Below are positions 61,068 to 64,000 of a DNA stretch of 64,000 bases, piece by piece. The translations under genes were made by a program, and so were the position numbers. How positions within the stretch are numbered: the stretch's first letter is position 1; each line of letters begins with the position of its first letter. The notes under the pieces are model-generated. The model had not been told where the DNA came from, searched no databases, and worked only from the letters and a program-made list of their open reading frames with translations. The DNA comes from Mycolicibacter virginiensis. GTDB taxonomy: Bacteria > Actinomycetota > Actinomycetes > Mycobacteriales > Mycobacteriaceae. The stretch spans positions 2,852,001-2,916,000 of the forward strand of contig NZ_CP092430.2 in the NCBI RefSeq assembly GCF_022374935.2, in the 5' to 3' direction.

Positions 61068-61090
61068 TCAGTCCGACCGAAGGGGTGGAC

Positions 61091-62566
61091 GTGGCAGCGA
61101 GCAAGGCACAGCCGGCGACTGAGGAGCCCAAGAAGGGCAGTGCCGCCAAGGCACCCGCCAAAGCCGCCGTGAAGTCGCCTGCGAAGGCTCCCGCCAAGCG
61201 GACCGCGGCCAAGGCCACCAAGGCAGCGCCCGCCAAGAAGGCCACCAAGTCCACGGCGCGTGGCGCCGCCGCAGACGGCGCAGCCAAGCCCGCGGCCCGG
61301 TCGACCCGGGGCCCGGCGAAGAAGGCCGCCAAGGCCACCAAGGCCGGCGCGAAGAACACCGACGCCGACTTGGCACCCGAGGATCTCGACACCGATGTAG
61401 AGCTGGACGGCGAGCCCGGTGACGAGGACATCGACGACGCCGACGTGGCCATCGACGATCTCGAGGATGGCGACGGCGACGACGCCGCACCGGGTCCCGC
61501 CGCCGTCGCCGCCGGTAGTGCGGGCGACGAAGAAGACGACGAGATCGCCGAGCCCAGCGAGAAGGACAAGGCGTCCGGCGACTTCGTCTGGGACGAAGAG
61601 GAATCCGAGGCGCTGCGGCAGGCCCGTAAGGACGCCGAACTCACCGCCTCGGCCGACTCGGTGCGGGCCTACCTCAAGCAGATCGGCAAGGTCGCGCTGC
61701 TCAACGCCGAAGAGGAAGTCGAGCTGGCCAAGCGGATCGAGGCCGGTCTGTTCGCCACCCAGAAGATGGCCGAGCACACCGAAAAGGGCGAGAAGCTCGC
61801 GGTCGCCTACCGGCGTGACATGGCGTGGATCTGTCGCGACGGCGACCGCGCCAAGAACCACCTGCTCGAGGCCAACCTGCGACTGGTGGTGTCGCTGGCC
61901 AAGCGTTACACCGGCCGCGGGATGGCGTTCCTGGACCTGATCCAGGAGGGCAACCTCGGCCTGATCCGCGCCGTGGAGAAGTTCGACTACACCAAGGGCT
62001 ACAAGTTCTCCACCTACGCCACCTGGTGGATCCGCCAGGCCATCACCCGCGCCATGGCCGACCAGGCACGCACCATCCGTATCCCGGTGCACATGGTCGA
62101 GGTGATCAACAAGCTCGGCCGCATCCAGCGTGAGCTGCTGCAGGACCTGGGTCGCGAGCCCACCCCCGAGGAACTGGCCCGGGAGATGGACATCACCCCG
62201 GAGAAGGTGCTGGAGATCCAGCAGTACGCCCGCGAGCCCATCTCGCTGGACCAGACCATCGGCGACGAGGGCGACTCCCAGCTCGGCGACTTCATCGAGG
62301 ACAGTGAAGCCGTCGTAGCCGTCGATGCCGTGTCGTTCACCTTGCTGCAAGACCAGCTGCAGTCGGTGCTCGAGACGCTCTCCGAGCGTGAGGCCGGCGT
62401 GGTGCGGCTGCGGTTCGGCCTCACCGACGGCCAGCCGCGCACCCTCGACGAGATCGGCCAGGTCTACGGCGTCACCCGCGAACGCATTCGTCAGATCGAG
62501 TCGAAGACGATGTCGAAACTCCGGCACCCCAGCCGGTCCCAAGTCCTGCGCGACTACCTCGACTAG
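61091..62566 (+). CDS. sigA: Principal sigma factor SigA
   Basis: A 491-residue protein from the GTG at 61091 (VAASKAQ), aligning with M. tuberculosis SigA. N-terminal 110 residues are Lys/Ala-rich, histone-tail-like; an acidic stretch follows (about 110-165). Then region 1.2 ([15 protein letters not shown]), 2.3-2.4 ([17 protein letters not shown]), 3, and 4.2 ([18 protein letters not shown]). GAAGGGGTGGAC provides the ribosome site. It directs RNA polymerase to housekeeping promoters. Confidence 0.97.
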   Translation: MAASKAQPATEEPKKGSAAKAPAKAAVKSPAKAPAKRTAAKATKAAPAKKATKSTARGAAADGAAKPAARSTRGPAKKAAKATKAGAKNTDADLAPEDLDTDVELDGEPGDEDIDDADVAIDDLEDGDGDDAAPGPAAVAAGSAGDEEDDEIAEPSEKDKASGDFVWDEEESEALRQARKDAELTASADSVRAYLKQIGKVALLNAEEEVELAKRIEAGLFATQKMAEHTEKGEKLAVAYRRDMAWICRDGDRAKNHLLEANLRLVVSLAKRYTGRGMAFLDLIQEGNLGLIRAVEKFDYTKGYKFSTYATWWIRQAITRAMADQARTIRIPVHMVEVINKLGRIQRELLQDLGREPTPEELAREMDITPEKVLEIQQYAREPISLDQTIGDEGDSQLGDFIEDSEAVVAVDAVSFTLLQDQLQSVLETLSEREAGVVRLRFGLTDGQPRTLDEIGQVYGVTRERIRQIESKTMSKLRHPSRSQVLRDYLD

Positions 62567-62577
62567 CGCGCAGCGAT

Positions 62578-63654
62578 ATGGCCAGAACTCCCCCGGCGGC
62601 GGTACTCAGTGCCATCAACGCGTTTCGCGGTGGCCTGCAGTGGCTGCGCCAGGCCACCGTCCCCGCCCCCGTGGCCATCATGGAGCTCGGGTTCGGCGGC
62701 TGGCTCACCCAGGCGCTCAGTGCCGCGGTGCGCTTGGGAATCGCCGACGCGCTCAGTGCCGGTCCGCTGACCGCCGACGAGGTCGCCAACCGAGTGGGCA
62801 CCGACCCGCGCGCCACCTATCGGCTCATGCGCGCCCTCGCCAGCCACTCGGTGCTCAAGTTGCGCCGCGATGGCCGCTTCGCCTTGACCCGTACCGGACG
62901 AGCACTGGTCTCCGACAACCCGGCCGGCGTCGGCCCGATGCTCGCGTTCATCGGCCACCCGGCGCACCGGGAACACTGGTCGAACCTGGAGCACTCCGTA
63001 CGGACGGGTGAAACCGCCGTCAGCAAGGTTCGCGGAATGTCGTTCTTTTCCTACACCGACACCAACCCTGAGCTGGCGCGGGTCTTCAACGATGCCATGA
63101 CCGGCGCTTCCGCTATGGCAATCGAAAGCGCTGTTCCCGCATATGATTTCAGCGCCAGTAAGCTGATCGTGGATGTGGGCGGCGGCCACGGCGCACTACT
63201 GGCCGCGGTGCTGCGTCAGACGCCGGATGCTCGCGGCGTGCTGTTCGACCTGCCGCAGGTGGTCGCTGGCGCGGGCGCGACGGTGGCGGACGTAGCGTCA
63301 CGCTGTGATCTGCACGGTGGGTCCTTCTTCGAGTCAGTCCCCGCCGGCGGCGACACCTATCTACTCAAGACCGTCATCCACGACTGGGACGACGAGCAGT
63401 CGTTGGCGATTCTGCGCAATGTCCGGGCCGCCATCGCGCCCGGCGGCAAGGTGCTGCTGTTCGAAATGGTGTTGCCCGAGGGCGCGCCTGCCCACCTCGG
63501 GCTGGTTCTCGACCTGGAGATGCTGGTTGCCGCCGGTGGACAGGAACGCACGCGGCGCGAGTACTCCGAGTTGCTGTCCCAGACGGGATTCGAGTTGCAG
63601 CGCGTGATTCCGACCACCAGCCCCCTGGCGATCATCGAGGCCCGAGCGGTCTAG
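62578..63654 (+). CDS. SAM-dependent O-methyltransferase (family 2)
   Basis: A 358-residue protein: a winged-helix dimerisation domain (about 40-110, LGIADALSAGPLTADEVANRVG) and a methyltransferase domain with D199-VGGGHG (SAM site), HDWDDEQ and the C-terminal RTRREYSELL. The family includes hydroxyneurosporene and small-molecule O-methyltransferases. It begins 11 bases after sigA and may share its transcript. Substrate unknown. Confidence 0.85.
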   Translation: MARTPPAAVLSAINAFRGGLQWLRQATVPAPVAIMELGFGGWLTQALSAAVRLGIADALSAGPLTADEVANRVGTDPRATYRLMRALASHSVLKLRRDGRFALTRTGRALVSDNPAGVGPMLAFIGHPAHREHWSNLEHSVRTGETAVSKVRGMSFFSYTDTNPELARVFNDAMTGASAMAIESAVPAYDFSASKLIVDVGGGHGALLAAVLRQTPDARGVLFDLPQVVAGAGATVADVASRCDLHGGSFFESVPAGGDTYLLKTVIHDWDDEQSLAILRNVRAAIAPGGKVLLFEMVLPEGAPAHLGLVLDLEMLVAAGGQERTRREYSELLSQTGFELQRVIPTTSPLAIIEARAV

Positions 63655-63692
63655 GGCGCCGACGTCTTCGCCGCGGCGTAGGATCGCCCAGC

Positions 63693-63980
63693 ATGCCGAC
63701 CGATGACGCGTCGCAGGTGACTTTCGCCGCGTTGTTGAAGCGTGCCGCCACCCACGGCCATCGGGTGCCGCCCGAGGCCGATCTGAATCCTGCTGTGTGC
63801 GACGCGATCAACGCGGTCGCCGCCGCCTGGCCACGAGTGCCCGCGATTTTGATCAACAAGGCGCAAACCGCGTTCGCTCGTAGCGAACTCACCCGGGCGT
63901 CGGCAGCCAAGCCGACGACCCCGTTCAACCTCAATCGGCCGGAGCGAACACACCGTCCGGGCCCGGCCGATAATCACTGA
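63693..63980 (+). CDS. Hypothetical small protein
   Basis: A 95-residue protein (VTFAALLKRAATHGHRVPPEADLNPAVCDAINAVAAAWPRVPAIL) with a helical first half and a polar, probably disordered, tail. Its ATG follows the methyltransferase stop by 38 bases. Family unknown. The remaining 20 bases of the window hold nothing recognisable. Confidence 0.5.
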   Translation: MPTDDASQVTFAALLKRAATHGHRVPPEADLNPAVCDAINAVAAAWPRVPAILINKAQTAFARSELTRASAAKPTTPFNLNRPERTHRPGPADNH

Positions 63981-64000
63981 CACCGATCACCGCCTCAACG

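Noticed and set aside
60995..62542. Long minus-strand frame opposite sigA
   Set aside because: Antisense shadow of sigA with low-complexity composition; SigA is unmistakable on the plus strand.

Overview
The window is high-G+C actinobacterial chromosome, almost certainly from a non-tuberculous mycobacterium. From about 30.4 kb to 62.6 kb the gene order follows the M. tuberculosis Rv2667-Rv2703 block: clpC2, a ZapE-like ATPase, ribD-like, a TAP-like lipoprotein, aftC, msrB, hemQ-hemY-hemE, a DUF3000 gene, rnd, dxs, a CBS gene, an ArsB-like carrier, a three-gene ABC exporter, a TrmA-type methyltransferase, an APC permease, ceoB-ceoC, DUF3159, an OB-fold gene, DUF3710, dut, DUF3093, DUF4193, cei, ppgK and sigA. 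Relative to that order, as I remember it, echA15, suhB, the Rv2675c-type methyltransferase and a second ars gene are missing. A PACE-type efflux gene and a GbsR/MarR-like regulator are present in addition. Ortholog names come from memory of that synteny and from protein motifs, not from a database search.

The left 30 kb is accessory DNA arranged around a cluster of four tRNA genes (Val-CAC on the minus strand; Gly-GCC, Cys-GCA and Val-GAC on the plus strand, 15537-16032). Island 1 (from before base 1 to about 15.5 kb) ends with a tyrosine integrase next to the 3' end of tRNA-Val(CAC), and its other end is outside the window. It carries a tightly coupled minus-strand operon (11380 to 5541): a small HTH protein, a 702-residue Pro/Gly/Ala-rich protein, four short WXG/ESX-substrate-like proteins, a trypsin-like lipoprotein protease and a second low-complexity protein. 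A smaller operon (3160 to 1029) encodes a WXG100-like protein, an NlpC/P60 hydrolase and a lipoprotein. No type VII secretion core gene is visible. The larger operon is preceded by a perfect TGTGA-N6-TCACA (CRP-type) site.

Island 2 (16034-30139) is a complete integrated element of about 14.1 kb bounded by a 28-bp direct repeat. The repeat duplicates the 3' end of tRNA-Val(GAC), and the integrase sits just inside the right end. The element has a long chain of overlapping minus-strand genes: an excisionase-like HTH, a RepA-like AAA ATPase, small unknowns, and a 1551-residue phage tape-measure-like protein with an embedded M15-type peptidase. At its left end are plus-strand small genes including two antitoxin-like proteins without toxins. 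No capsid, portal or terminase gene is recognisable, so it looks like a phage satellite or a strongly reduced prophage. The original tRNA-Val terminator now lies beyond the right attachment site.

The core block is organised mainly as small divergent or coupled operons. They serve heme synthesis through the coproporphyrin route (hemE-hemY-hemQ), isoprenoid precursor supply (dxs), arabinan assembly (aftC), redox repair (msrB), potassium uptake (ceoB-ceoC), drug export, dUTP hydrolysis, polyphosphate glucose phosphorylation and housekeeping transcription (sigA). Three arrays of intergenic tandem repeats (32.4, 41.1 and 56.8 kb) lie between core genes. Two share a 56-bp unit and supply the stop codons of the adjacent genes. 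The clpC2 promoter carries two identical spaced palindromes that look like autoregulatory operators.
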